The notes under the pieces are model-generated. The model saw only the letters and a list, made by a program, of their open reading frames with translations. It was not told the DNA's origin and searched no databases. Below, piece after piece: positions 38,813 to 47,076 of a DNA stretch of 51,905 nucleotides. The stretch is from Novosphingobium sp. Chol11 (GTDB taxonomy: Bacteria; Pseudomonadota; Alphaproteobacteria; Sphingomonadales; Sphingomonadaceae). Location: positions 1 to 51,905 of the forward strand of contig CAMDQO010000018.1 of assembly GCA_945906105.1 (NCBI GenBank), read 5' to 3'. The first letter of the stretch is position 1, and every line of letters starts with the position of its first letter. A program made the position numbers and the translations under genes.

Positions 38813-39979
38813 ATGACTGCCATGATCGACCTTGCCACTCTGCCTGATCTGCCTGAGCTGTTCCAGCTTAACGGCGTGGAGCAAGGCTCACTTGCTGGAC
38901 AGCGCATTATCGTCGCCATGTCGGGCGGGGTGGACAGCTCCGTCGTCGCGGCGCTCGCGGCGGCCAGCGGCGCAGAGACCATCGGCATCACCCTTCAGCT
39001 TTACGATTATGGAGCCGCCACTGGCCGCAAGGGCGCGTGCTGTGCTGGTGACGATATCCGCGACGCCCGTGCCGTGGCGGACCGTCTGGGCATCGCGCAT
39101 TATGTGTTCAACCATGAAAGCGCCTTTCGCCAGACGGTGGTTGAACGCTTCGCTGATGATTACCTTGCCGGGCGTACGCCGATCCCCTGCATCCGCTGCA
39201 ACATGGGGCCGAAATTTACCGACCTGTTCGCCATGGCGCGCGAACTGGGGGCTGATTGCCTTGCCACTGGTCATTATGTACGCCGAGTCGAAGGCGATCA
39301 TGGCCCCGAGCTCCATCGCGCGCTCGATCCGGCTCGTGATCAGAGCTATTTCCTTTATGGCACCACCGAAGAACAGCTTGCTTTCCTGCGCTTTCCGCTG
39401 GGCGGACTGCCCAAGTCAGATGTGCGCCGAATCGCCGAAAGCTTCGCGCTCAGGGTGGCTGCCAAGCCCGACAGTCAGGACATCTGCTTTGTCCCCGATG
39501 GTGACTACGCGAAAGTTGTGCGTTCGGTGCGGCCCGAAGCCGATTTCGGCGGTGAAATTGTTCATGCCACCAGTGGCGCAGTGCTGGGGCAACACAAAGG
39601 CGTGATCCATTACACAGTCGGCCAGCGCAGAGGGCTGGAGATTGGCGGCCTAGCCGAACCACTTTTTGTCACCGGGATCGATGCAGCAAAGCGTCAGGTG
39701 CTGGTTGGCCCGAAGCACCTGCTCGCGGTTTCCGCCGCACGCATTATCGAAACCAATCGCATAGGCTTGCTTCCTACGGAGCCGTTATCGGCAAAGGTAC
39801 GTTCGCTCGCCAAACCGGTGCCGATAACTATTGATGGGCCACTGGGAGATGGTGCCGAAACCACGATCCGCTTCGCCACGCCCGAATATGGTGTCGCGCC
39901 GGGACAGGCGGCAGTGATCTATGCGGGTGAGCGCGTTGTTGGCGGCGGCTGGATAGAATCAACTACTTCTGCCTGCTGA
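38813..39979 (+). CDS. mnmA: tRNA 2-thiouridine(34) synthase
   Basis: MnmA puts sulfur on U34 of tRNA for Lys, Glu and Gln using ATP and a relayed persulfide. The PP-loop is [14 protein letters not shown] (residues about 36-42). The catalytic cysteines are in NMGP-region motifs: [13 protein letters not shown] and TPIPCIRCN on the N-terminal side and the thiolation Cys in [12 protein letters not shown] (about 220). VGQRRGLEI and DQSYFLYG are also family marks. I chose ATG at 38813, 388 residues; GTG at 38756 would give 407 but falls inside the palindrome, and its extra residues are not conserved-looking. The stop abuts the convergent gene's stop. Confidence 0.93.
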   Translation: MTAMIDLATLPDLPELFQLNGVEQGSLAGQRIIVAMSGGVDSSVVAALAAASGAETIGITLQLYDYGAATGRKGACCAGDDIRDARAVADRLGIAHYVFNHESAFRQTVVERFADDYLAGRTPIPCIRCNMGPKFTDLFAMARELGADCLATGHYVRRVEGDHGPELHRALDPARDQSYFLYGTTEEQLAFLRFPLGGLPKSDVRRIAESFALRVAAKPDSQDICFVPDGDYAKVVRSVRPEADFGGEIVHATSGAVLGQHKGVIHYTVGQRRGLEIGGLAEPLFVTGIDAAKRQVLVGPKHLLAVSAARIIETNRIGLLPTEPLSAKVRSLAKPVPITIDGPLGDGAETTIRFATPEYGVAPGQAAVIYAGERVVGGGWIESTTSAC

Positions 39980-40369
39980 TCAGCTATCCCATTTCTCCAG
40001 CACGCAACCCGGTCCATCGTGCCAGGTGGCGGTCTGTGTGGCGAGCAGCGGGAAGCGGGCGGTGACGCTTTTGGCTTCCTTGTCCTCGCTCAGCACGACG
40101 AGACCCATGCCCGGCTCGAAGTCCTTGCGGCAGTCAGTCAGACTGCGCCCGGCGACATAGCGGCATGAGCAAGCCACCCGCGCACCGAAAGAGGCTCCGG
40201 TGCGGGCATAGCCCATGATCGGCCCCCAGAACCAGATAACCAGGCCGACAAGCACCAGGCCGATCAGCCATGGCCAGATGCGGCGGCGCGGCTGAAACAC
40301 CTGTCGTTTCTGCTTCGTGCCAGGCCTGTTTTGCTTCGTGCCAAGCCTGTTTTGCTTCATGGTTGCCAT
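39980..40369 (-). CDS. uncharacterised single-pass membrane protein with conserved cysteines
   Basis: The chosen start (ATG at 40369) gives 129 residues: a basic N-terminus with seven-residue repeats (KQNRLGT, KQNRPGT), one membrane helix (IWPWLIGLVLVGLVIWFWGP), then a cytoplasmic or periplasmic tail containing VACSCRYVAGRSLTDCRKDF and, near the end, GPGCVLEKWDS. The four cysteines suggest disulfides and hence a periplasmic side. I recall similar proteins in other sphingomonads next to serine hydrolases, but no function is known. The longest frame extends to 40543 and would overlap the divergent serine hydrolase gene. Confidence 0.6.
   Translation of the reverse strand: MATMKQNRLGTKQNRPGTKQKRQVFQPRRRIWPWLIGLVLVGLVIWFWGPIMGYARTGASFGARVACSCRYVAGRSLTDCRKDFEPGMGLVVLSEDKEAKSVTARFPLLATQTATWHDGPGCVLEKWDS
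40316..40357. repeat. two 21-bp tandem repeats
   Basis: Read on the minus strand, 40357-40337 and 40336-40316 differ at one position and encode KQNRLGT and KQNRPGT. A partial third copy (KQKR) follows. They form the basic N-terminus of the single-pass protein. Confidence 0.8.
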
Positions 40370-40400
40370 CCGGCCATGTTCCTGCGCAAGAAGACGCGCC

Positions 40401-41588
40401 ATGACGAAGCGCCTGCTGCCCCTTATCCTGAGCTTGGCAATGCTGCCAGCCCTCGCCTCCTGCGGCAGCGAAGAGCGCGCTGCACCGCCAGCCCCGCTGA
40501 GCAAAGCCGCACTGGCAGCCGTGATCGAAAAGCCCGGCATCAATCGCGAGAAACTGGCCCGTTCTGTTGATGCGCTGTTTCTGGATGAAGCGGCTGGCGA
40601 GACGCGCGCCTTGCTGGTGTTTTCAGGGGGGCGGATTATCGCCGAGCGCTATGGAGCTGGCTATAACCGCAACACCCGGCTGATCGGCTGGTCGATGTCA
40701 AAGACTATCACCGGGGTGCTGATCGGTATGCTGGTATCAGACGGGCGATTGCGATTGGATGAAGGCGTTCCCGTCCCCGCGTGGCAGCGGCCCGGCGATC
40801 CGCGCGGCGCGATAACTCTGCGGCAGTTGCTACAGATGCGATCAGGCCTGCGCCACACCGAGGCGGGCGACCCGGTTTATGATTCCAGCGAAGTGCGGAT
40901 GCTGTTCCTCGACGGGCGCGATAACATGGCTGCCTGGGCCGAAGAGCAGCCGCTTGAGGCAGAGCCAGGCAAGGTGTGGAAATACAGCTCGGCGACCACG
41001 GTGATCCTCGCCGATATCGCCGCCCGCGTGCTGACCGAAAGCACCGATCCCAAAGTGCGGCGGCAGGCCGTCTCAGACTATCTGCACGCCCGCCTGTTCG
41101 AAGTGGCCGGCATGAAATCCATGGTCCCCGAATTTGACGCCGCCGGAACCCTGATCGGCTCCAGCCTGATCCACGGCACCGCGCGCGATTGGGGCAAGTT
41201 CGGTGAATTTCTGCGCGCAGGCGGCGCGGTGAAGGGCGCACAGCTGGTGCCGCATGGCTGGATCGAATTCATGACCAGCCCCAGCCCGCGCAACCCCGGC
41301 TATGGCGGGCAGCTATGGCTCAACCGCCCGCAAGTGGACGGACACGATGTGCTGTTCCCCACGCGCGGCCCGTCCAGCCTTTTCGCCTGCACGGACCACC
41401 TGGGCCAATATGTGCTGGTCTCACCCGAACAGGGGCTGACTGTCGTCCGGCTCGGCAAGAGCTCCGAGAAAGAACGCGGGCGGGTGCGCGAACATCTGGC
41501 GGATATCGTCGGCTTGTTTTCAAAACTTCAGAAGTTGAAGCTGCCTTCCACCACAGTCACACAACCGCCGCCGAGCCAGGCCCGCTGA
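40401..41588 (+). CDS. serine hydrolase lipoprotein (beta-lactamase class C-like fold)
   Basis: This is an exported serine hydrolase of the penicillin-binding/beta-lactamase clan; family members are mostly esterases or peptidases rather than drug-resistance enzymes. From ATG at 40401 the product is 395 residues. The lipobox is LASC with a lipoprotein-type signal before it. The active-site Ser-x-x-Lys is in IGWSMSKTITG (about residue 98-101) and the Tyr motif is KYSSATT (about 194). The upstream ATG-rich frame to 40317 would overlap the divergent gene. Its 3' end overlaps the convergent PhzF gene by 61 bp, in agreement with a tail specific to this strain or a shifted stop. Confidence 0.85.
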   Translation: MTKRLLPLILSLAMLPALASCGSEERAAPPAPLSKAALAAVIEKPGINREKLARSVDALFLDEAAGETRALLVFSGGRIIAERYGAGYNRNTRLIGWSMSKTITGVLIGMLVSDGRLRLDEGVPVPAWQRPGDPRGAITLRQLLQMRSGLRHTEAGDPVYDSSEVRMLFLDGRDNMAAWAEEQPLEAEPGKVWKYSSATTVILADIAARVLTESTDPKVRRQAVSDYLHARLFEVAGMKSMVPEFDAAGTLIGSSLIHGTARDWGKFGEFLRAGGAVKGAQLVPHGWIEFMTSPSPRNPGYGGQLWLNRPQVDGHDVLFPTRGPSSLFACTDHLGQYVLVSPEQGLTVVRLGKSSEKERGRVREHLADIVGLFSKLQKLKLPSTTVTQPPPSQAR

Positions 41589-42325
41589 CCTTCAAGCCGG
41601 CAAGCGACATGGCCTCCGCGGAGGCTTGCCTGATAGGCAGTGAAGCTATCGCGCCCCAGCCGCGCCGCCCAGAATGGGGTGAGCACGGCGTGGGCTGATC
41701 CGGTGACCGGATCTTCATCGACACCCGCACCCGGCACGAAAACGCGGCTGACCACGTCAGTCTCGCTCCCGCGCGCGGTGGCGATGAAGCTATCGATGCC
41801 GAGCGCGGCAAGGGCGCGCATATCGGGCTTGAGCCCCCGAACTTCGGCTTCGCTGCCATAGAGGAAGATGTTGTTCTGATCGTCATTACGCCACACTTCG
41901 CGCGGGGTTCCGCCCAACGCGATGGCAGCTTCATCCCATGCACTTTGGCTGGCGGCGCGGGCTGGGAGTGCCACTTCATAGCCCGAGCCTTTTCTGCGGA
42001 CTTCGAGAATCCCCGCAAGCCTGGTGCGAAAACGTACCGCCTCCAGCCCCGGTTCGCGCCCCAGCACGACATGGCCCGCCGCCAGCGTCGCATGGCCGCA
42101 CAGGCGGATTTCCAAGACAGGCGTGAACCAGCGCAGTTCCCAATCGCTTTCTCCGCTGGCATCGGCGAGCAGAAAGGCGGTCTCGGCAAACATGTTTTCA
42201 GCCGCGATGGCTTGCAGCACCGCATCGTCCGGCCAGACATCAAGGATCATCACCGCTGCTTGATTGCCGGTGAAAGCGCGCTCGGCAAAGGCATCGACGT
42301 GCCAATAGGGAATTGCGTCAGTCAT
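41528..42325 (-). CDS. PhzF family isomerase-like protein
   Basis: This 265-residue protein has the diaminopimelate-epimerase-like double fold of PhzF. Family marks: YWHVDAFAERAFTGNQAAVM, FAETAFLL with the catalytic Glu, RLCGHATLAAGHV and GVDEDPVTGSAHAVL. Real phenazine synthesis needs further phz genes, which are absent, so it is one of the common PhzF-like proteins of unknown substrate. Starts at 42331 (GTG), 42328 and 42325 overlap or follow the upstream CDF stop; GGAG is best spaced (5 bp) from the ATG at 42325. It is the last gene of the pdxH-CDF-PhzF unit. Confidence 0.88.
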   Translation of the reverse strand: MTDAIPYWHVDAFAERAFTGNQAAVMILDVWPDDAVLQAIAAENMFAETAFLLADASGESDWELRWFTPVLEIRLCGHATLAAGHVVLGREPGLEAVRFRTRLAGILEVRRKGSGYEVALPARAASQSAWDEAAIALGGTPREVWRNDDQNNIFLYGSEAEVRGLKPDMRALAALGIDSFIATARGSETDVVSRVFVPGAGVDEDPVTGSAHAVLTPFWAARLGRDSFTAYQASLRGGHVACRLEGQRAWLGGGCVTVVEGSFNF

Positions 42326-42327
42326 CA

Positions 42328-43263
42328 TCACTCCGCCGCAGGCACGTCTGGCATCAGATCCTTGGCACCCAGCCCGGTATCGACATGGCCTTCGGGATCA
42401 GGGTGGATCAGGATCTCCACGCCCGGAAATTCAGCCAGTAGCTTGATCTCGATCTCGTCCATTACCCGGTGTGCCTCGCGCACGGTAAGCTCGGGATCGA
42501 CCCAGACGTGGAACTGCACGAAATCGCGGTTGCCCGATGTCCGCGTGCGCAGATCGTGGACGCCGCGCAATTCGGGGTGGCGGGCCATGATCTTGACGAA
42601 ACGCCGCCGTTTTTCTTCCGGCCATTCGCGGTCCATCAGCTGGGTGATAGCCGCCTGCGAGGCGCCCCATGCCCCCCAGCCGAGCCACAGCGCGATCAGC
42701 AGGCCGAACACAGGGTCGGCACCACTGATCCCGGCATACTGATCGAGCACCAGCGCCCCGATCACTGCAAAGTTAAGCAACAGGTCTGACTGGTAATGGA
42801 CATGATCGGTACTGATCGCGAGGCTGCCCGTGCGGCGGATGACGTGCCGCTGCCAGGCAATCAGCGCCAGCGTTGCCGCCATGGCAATCGCTGAAACGAT
42901 GATGCCATCACTGGCCGCCGCCGTCCGTTCCCCGGCAAAGAACTGTTGCACCGCACGAAATGCCAGAGTGATCGCCGAGATCGAGATCAGCACGACCTGG
43001 AACATCGCCGCCATGGCCTCTGCCTTGCCATGACCGAAGCGGTGTTCGCGATCAGCAGGCTGGGCGGCCACCCAGACACCGGCGAGCGTCGCCACGCTGG
43101 CGACCAGATCGAGCACCGTATCGGCAAGGCTGCCAAGCATGGCAGTGGAGCCGGTGGACCAGGCCGCCCAGCCCTTCAGCGCGACGAGCAGCAGCGCCAC
43201 CGCAATGGAGGCGAGCGCGGCGCTGCGATTGAGCGCGTTAGCATTGCTTGAAGGTGTGCTCAT
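42328..43263 (-). CDS. cation diffusion facilitator family transporter (FieF-like)
   Basis: This inner-membrane proton-coupled exporter of divalent metals has about six membrane helices. The metal site residues are the DxxxD in SLADTVLDLVAS (helix 2) and HxxxD in STDHVHYQSDLLL (helix 5), the D-D-H-D set seen in FieF/YiiP, which favours Zn or Fe. The C-terminal cytoplasmic domain has GVHDLRTRTSGNRDFVQFHV with a metal-binding His and the ferredoxin-like fold. The protein is 311 residues. It overlaps pdxH by 4 bp upstream. Metal specificity is inferred from the family. Confidence 0.92.
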   Translation of the reverse strand: MSTPSSNANALNRSAALASIAVALLLVALKGWAAWSTGSTAMLGSLADTVLDLVASVATLAGVWVAAQPADREHRFGHGKAEAMAAMFQVVLISISAITLAFRAVQQFFAGERTAAASDGIIVSAIAMAATLALIAWQRHVIRRTGSLAISTDHVHYQSDLLLNFAVIGALVLDQYAGISGADPVFGLLIALWLGWGAWGASQAAITQLMDREWPEEKRRRFVKIMARHPELRGVHDLRTRTSGNRDFVQFHVWVDPELTVREAHRVMDEIEIKLLAEFPGVEILIHPDPEGHVDTGLGAKDLMPDVPAAE

Positions 43264-43877
43264 GGGAATAACAATGTGCTGGACCAGCCGTCCGTTGCGG
43301 CGGCATCGCGGGTGAAACGGCGGCGTTCGTGCAAGCGGTGCTCGCGGTCTTGCCAGAATTCGATGGCGCGCGGCACCAGCCGGAAGCCAAACCAGTGGCC
43401 CGGCCGTTCTACCGGCCCGCCAGCAAAGCGCGCCTCGGCCTCGGCAAAGCGGGCGACAAATGTTTCGCGGCTATCGAGTGGTGCGGACTGGTCCGATGCC
43501 ACCGCACCCAACTGCGAATCGCGCGCGCGGCTGGCGAAATAGGCATTGGCCTGCTCATCGGTGGCCCGTTCGAGCGGGCCTTCGATGCGGATCTGGCGGC
43601 GTAGCGACTTCCAGTGAAACAGCAGCGCGGCCTGCGGATTGGCGATCAATTCCGCGCCCTTGCGGCTGCGTGAATTGGTGTAGAACACGAAGCCATCTGG
43701 GCCATGCCCTTTCAGCAACACCATCCGCAGCGAAGGCGCACCTTGGGGTGTGGCCGTGGCCAGCGCCATGGCATTTGAATCATTAGGCTCGGTTATCCGC
43801 GCCTCATCATACCACGCGGAAAAGAGTGCAAAGGGATCGCCGTGCGCGATGGTGGCGGCCGCCTGCTGAGTTGTCAC
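43260..43877 (-). CDS. pdxH: pyridoxamine/pyridoxine 5'-phosphate oxidase
   Basis: PdxH oxidises pyridoxamine or pyridoxine 5'-phosphate to PLP, the last step of the vitamin B6 route, with FMN. The 205-residue protein shows the FMN contacts RMVLLKGHGPDGFVFYTNS and RSRKG, LLFHWKSLRRQIRIEG, and the C-terminal signature ERPGHWFGFRLVPRAIEFWQ followed by RLHERRRF. AGGA lies 5 bp before the ATG at 43877. It heads the pdxH-CDF-PhzF unit and diverges from dnaJ-like across 141 bp. Confidence 0.93.
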   Translation of the reverse strand: MTTQQAAATIAHGDPFALFSAWYDEARITEPNDSNAMALATATPQGAPSLRMVLLKGHGPDGFVFYTNSRSRKGAELIANPQAALLFHWKSLRRQIRIEGPLERATDEQANAYFASRARDSQLGAVASDQSAPLDSRETFVARFAEAEARFAGGPVERPGHWFGFRLVPRAIEFWQDREHRLHERRRFTRDAAATDGWSSTLLFP

Positions 43878-44018
43878 ATCGGGTTCCTGCTATAATTCGC
43901 GAAAGCTGTGTCACTCTCGTCATTCGGGCGGCGGCCCATCGCCTTCATAGACCTGCTTCTTTGTCCTGCAAACCTCAATCCCTTGTGATGTGCGCAATGC
44001 GGCCCTAACTTCGCCATC

Positions 44019-44951
44019 ATGTCAGACCCATATACGATCCTCGGTGTACCCCGCAGCGCCAGCGAGAAGGAGGTGAAATCCGCCTATCGCAAGCTGGCCA
44101 AGGAGCTGCACCCCGATCGCAATTCCGATAATCCCAAGGCCACCGAACGCTTCAGCGAGGTGACGCGGGCCTATGATGTGCTGTCCGACAAGGACAAGCG
44201 CGCGCGCTTTGATCGCGGCGAAATTGATATGGACGGCAATCCGGCGAACCCCTTTGCCGGTGGTGGCGGCCCTGGAATGGGTGGCGGCTTTGGTCAGGGA
44301 ATGGGCCAGGGAATGGGAGGCGGCAGCGAAGGCATCGACATTTCCGACCTGTTTGAAGGTCTGTTCGGCGGCGGTCGCGGGCGCGGTATGGGCGGTAATA
44401 TGGGGGGCGGCTTTGGCCGTCAGCCAGCGCCCAAGGGCAACAACGTGTCCTACCGCCTCAAGGTATCACTGACCGATGCCGCCACCCGCGCAGCGCAGCG
44501 CATCACCTTGGCAGATGGCAAGACCATCGATCTCAAATTGCCCGCCGGTGTCGAGGATGGCACGCAGATGCGGCTTAACGGCAAAGGCGAGGCGGGGCCG
44601 GGCGGCAATGGTGATGCGATTGTCACCATCATGATCGAGCCGCACTCTTTCTTTCGCCGCGATGGTGACAATCTGCGGCTCGATCTGCCGATCACCCTTG
44701 ATGAAGCGGTGAACGGGGCCAAATTGAAGGTTCCCACCGCCGATGGCGCGGTGATGCTTTCAGTCGCGCCGGGTTCCAGTTCGGGCAAAACCCTGCGGCT
44801 CAAGGAAAAGGGCTTCAGCCGCAAGGACGGCAGCCGCGGCGATCAGCTGGTGACGCTGGAGATTGATCTGCCGCCCAGCGATGCCGATCTCAAGTCCCGG
44901 CTCGAAGGCTGGGCTGATACGCGCAACCTGCGCGCGAAACTGGGCGTCTGA
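44019..44951 (+). CDS. DnaJ-like co-chaperone without zinc finger (CbpA type)
   Basis: This cytoplasmic J-domain protein stimulates DnaK ATPase. The J domain occupies about 1-70 ([20 protein letters not shown], with the HPD tripeptide in KELHPDRN). A Gly/Met-rich linker (about 78-140, with repeated GMGGG/GMGQG words) replaces the zinc-finger region of full DnaJ, and the C-terminal substrate-binding domains follow ([40 protein letters not shown]). The 310 residues and layout match CbpA/DjlA-type class II J proteins. The BrkB gene starts 3 bp after its stop. Confidence 0.9.
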   Translation: MSDPYTILGVPRSASEKEVKSAYRKLAKELHPDRNSDNPKATERFSEVTRAYDVLSDKDKRARFDRGEIDMDGNPANPFAGGGGPGMGGGFGQGMGQGMGGGSEGIDISDLFEGLFGGGRGRGMGGNMGGGFGRQPAPKGNNVSYRLKVSLTDAATRAAQRITLADGKTIDLKLPAGVEDGTQMRLNGKGEAGPGGNGDAIVTIMIEPHSFFRRDGDNLRLDLPITLDEAVNGAKLKVPTADGAVMLSVAPGSSSGKTLRLKEKGFSRKDGSRGDQLVTLEIDLPPSDADLKSRLEGWADTRNLRAKLGV

Positions 44952-44954
44952 CGC

Positions 44955-46007
44955 GTGGAAGAGCGGGAAATCGCTGATGATGTGGAACCGCCACCGCTGA
45001 CCGTTCCCCATCTTTCGCCCGAAGCACGCCGCGAACGCGCCCAGCGCTGGCACGATGATCTGGGTGCGCGGCTGGACCAGAGTTTCGGCAAGGGATGGGG
45101 GTTTGGCAAGGGATCGCGTCCGCACCGGGTGTTTACCCGGACCTGGACCGGGGCGTGGAACGATGGCTTCATCCATGCCGGAAACCTTGCCTATACTACC
45201 ATCGTCGCGCTGTTTCCGTTTTTCATCACGGTTACTGCGATATTCTCGGCGATTGGCGAGCCCGAGCAACGCGAGGCATCGGTGCGCGCCTTTCTGCTCG
45301 CGGTGCCGCCGGTGGTGTCGCGCGCGCTGGCCCCGGTGGCCTATGACGTCATCGAATTGCGCCACGGCTGGCTGCTGTGGCTAGGCGGATTGGTCGGACT
45401 GTGGACCGTTGGCAGTCTGGTCGAAACCATTCGCGATGTGCTGCGCCGCGCCTATGGCACACAAGCGGTTCAGGCCTTCTGGCGATACCGGCTGCTCTCC
45501 ACCGGGATCATTATCGTCGCGGTAATCGCGCTGCTGTTCTCGTTACTGGCGCAAGTGGCTCTGGGCGCGGTGGAGCAGATAATCGCCGCCTGGATGCCGC
45601 GCGCCGGTGCCTTGCTGGAACAAGTGGCGCTGGGGCGGCTGGTGCCAGCTATGGTGCTATACCTATCCTTGTTCCTGATCTTCGTCTCGCTGACGCCAGA
45701 GAAATATCGTGGCCGCGCCTATCCCAAATGGCCGGGCGCGCTGTTCGTCACTTTCTGGTGGGTGGCGGTATCGGTGGCCCTGCCATGGGTGCTGCGCTCG
45801 CTTTTCCACTACGATCTGACCTATGGCAGCCTGGCTGGCGTGATGATCGCCCTTTTCTTTTTCTGGCTAGTCGGCCTAGGACTGGTAGTGGGCGCAGAAC
45901 TGAACGCTGCATTGGCCGAAAGCCCGGAAGAACGTCACCTTGTCGGTCATGCCGTCAAAGAAGCAGCAACCGGATCGACACAGCAAGGCGGGGAAGGAAA
46001 CGAATGA
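44955..46007 (+). CDS. YihY/BrkB family inner-membrane protein
   Basis: This 350-residue protein has about six hydrophobic segments (NLAYTTIVALFPFFITVTAI; GWLLWLGGLVGLWTVGSL; RLLSTGIIIVAVIALLFSLL; ending SLAGVMIALFFFWLVGLGLV) and the family word GAELNAALAE. YihY/BrkB members are predicted membrane proteins with debated function; early claims of RNase BN activity were retracted. The start codon appears to be GTG at 44955. It overlaps fabI by 4 bp (ATGA), so the unit dnaJ-like, brkB-like, fabI is probably one transcript. Confidence 0.88.
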   Translation: MEEREIADDVEPPPLTVPHLSPEARRERAQRWHDDLGARLDQSFGKGWGFGKGSRPHRVFTRTWTGAWNDGFIHAGNLAYTTIVALFPFFITVTAIFSAIGEPEQREASVRAFLLAVPPVVSRALAPVAYDVIELRHGWLLWLGGLVGLWTVGSLVETIRDVLRRAYGTQAVQAFWRYRLLSTGIIIVAVIALLFSLLAQVALGAVEQIIAAWMPRAGALLEQVALGRLVPAMVLYLSLFLIFVSLTPEKYRGRAYPKWPGALFVTFWWVAVSVALPWVLRSLFHYDLTYGSLAGVMIALFFFWLVGLGLVVGAELNAALAESPEERHLVGHAVKEAATGSTQQGGEGNE

Positions 46008-46825
46008 GCGGTTTGATGCAGGGCAAGCGTGGCCTGATTATGGGGCTGGCGAATGACAAGTCGCTCGCCTGGGGTATCGCGCAGAAGCTCCATGAACATG
46101 GCGCAGAGCTGGCCTTCACTTATCCCAACGCCGCGATTGAAAAGCGCTGCCGCCCGCTCGCCGGGCAACTGGGCAGCGATTTTGTGTTCCCCTGCGACGT
46201 TGCCGACATGGCCTTGCTCGATAGTGCCTTTGCCACCCTGGCCGCGCGCTGGCCGGTGATCGATTTTGTCGTCCATGCTGTCGGCGCATCGGACAAAAAT
46301 GAACTGCGCGGGCGTTACAGCGACACCAGCCTCGAAAATTTCCTCGACACCATGAACGTCAGCGTATTCAGCCTGACCGCCGTGGCCCAGCGCGCGGCGG
46401 TGATGATGCCGCTTCGTGAGGATGGCAGCGGCGGCGGTTCGATCCTGACGCTGACTTATTACGGTGCCGAAAAAGTTATCCCGCATTACAACGTCATGGG
46501 CGTGGCCAAATCAGCGCTGGAGACCAGCGTCAAATATCTCGCCGCCGATCTTGGCCGTGACAAGATCCGGGTCAATGCGATCTCCGCCGGGCCGATCCGC
46601 ACATTGGCGGCATCGGGGATTGGCGATTTCAACCTGATCCTCAAATGGAACGAGCTCAACGCCCCGCTGGGCCGCAATGTCACCATCGAAGATGTCGGCG
46701 GCGCGGGGCTCTATATGCTGTCAGACCTGTCATCCGGGGTGACGGGTGAGATCCACTATGTTGATGCCGGCTACAACGTCATCGGCATGAAACGCGAAGA
46801 CGCACCCGATATCGCGCTGGCCTGA
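46004..46825 (+). CDS. fabI: enoyl-[acyl-carrier-protein] reductase (NADH), FabI
   Basis: FabI reduces trans-2-enoyl-ACP in the elongation cycle of fatty acid synthesis. From ATG at 46004 (GGAAGGAAACGA upstream gives a good ribosome site) the product is 273 residues. Visible are the NADH-binding GLANDKSLAWGIAQKLHEHG, DFVVHAVGASDKNELRG and the active-site YNVMGVAKSALE with Tyr and Lys six apart (about 161 and 168), preceded by TYYGAEKVIPHY. Residue identities in the triclosan pocket follow the family. The much longer frame from 45377 merely reads through the preceding gene in another phase. Confidence 0.94.
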   Translation: MSGLMQGKRGLIMGLANDKSLAWGIAQKLHEHGAELAFTYPNAAIEKRCRPLAGQLGSDFVFPCDVADMALLDSAFATLAARWPVIDFVVHAVGASDKNELRGRYSDTSLENFLDTMNVSVFSLTAVAQRAAVMMPLREDGSGGGSILTLTYYGAEKVIPHYNVMGVAKSALETSVKYLAADLGRDKIRVNAISAGPIRTLAASGIGDFNLILKWNELNAPLGRNVTIEDVGGAGLYMLSDLSSGVTGEIHYVDAGYNVIGMKREDAPDIALA

Positions 46826-47076
46826 TATAATAGCATTTTGCGGTTAATCCGCTTCGGGCCACCCCAATCTCGCCCGGACAGAGGCGGCTCAAACCGGACA
46901 GGCCGGACACCCCTGTCCGGGTCCATTATTCATTAAAATCAATATATTATCCTGAAATAGTTGACACAAGCCAGCTTTTCACTGCGAATTGATCTTCTGG
47001 CTGTCAAAGAACCTGCGGATCATGCGGATTCTTGGCCATGTAGGACAGCTCTTTAAGCAAATCGCTGAATTGTGAA
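46826..47076. other. 251-bp convergent intergenic region
   Basis: This lies between the ends of fabI (plus) and the ligase gene (minus). It holds three direct CCGGACA copies (46874-46880, 46894-46900, 46903-46909), the hairpin at 46894-46920, an AT-rich block (46921-46960) and an isolated TTGACA (46961-46966) with no good -10 partner. I see no ORF of note. Confidence 0.5.
46894..46920 (+). terminator. hairpin after fabI, with alternative pairings
   Basis: CCGGACAGG (46894-46902) pairs perfectly with CCTGTCCGG (46912-46920). A second CCGGACA (46903-46909) can pair instead with TGTCCGG (46914-46920) across a CCCC loop. There is no U-run directly after, though an AT-rich tract (46925-46950) follows. 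It lies 69 bp after the fabI stop. Confidence 0.45.

Noticed and set aside
40317..40400. 28-codon N-terminal extension of the serine hydrolase frame
   Set aside because: It would remove the clean lipoprotein signal starting at the ATG at 40401 and overlap the divergent gene's start region.
45377..46003. N-terminal extension of the fabI frame
   Set aside because: It reads the brkB-like gene in another phase; fabI homologues start at the ATG at 46004, which has a good ribosome site.
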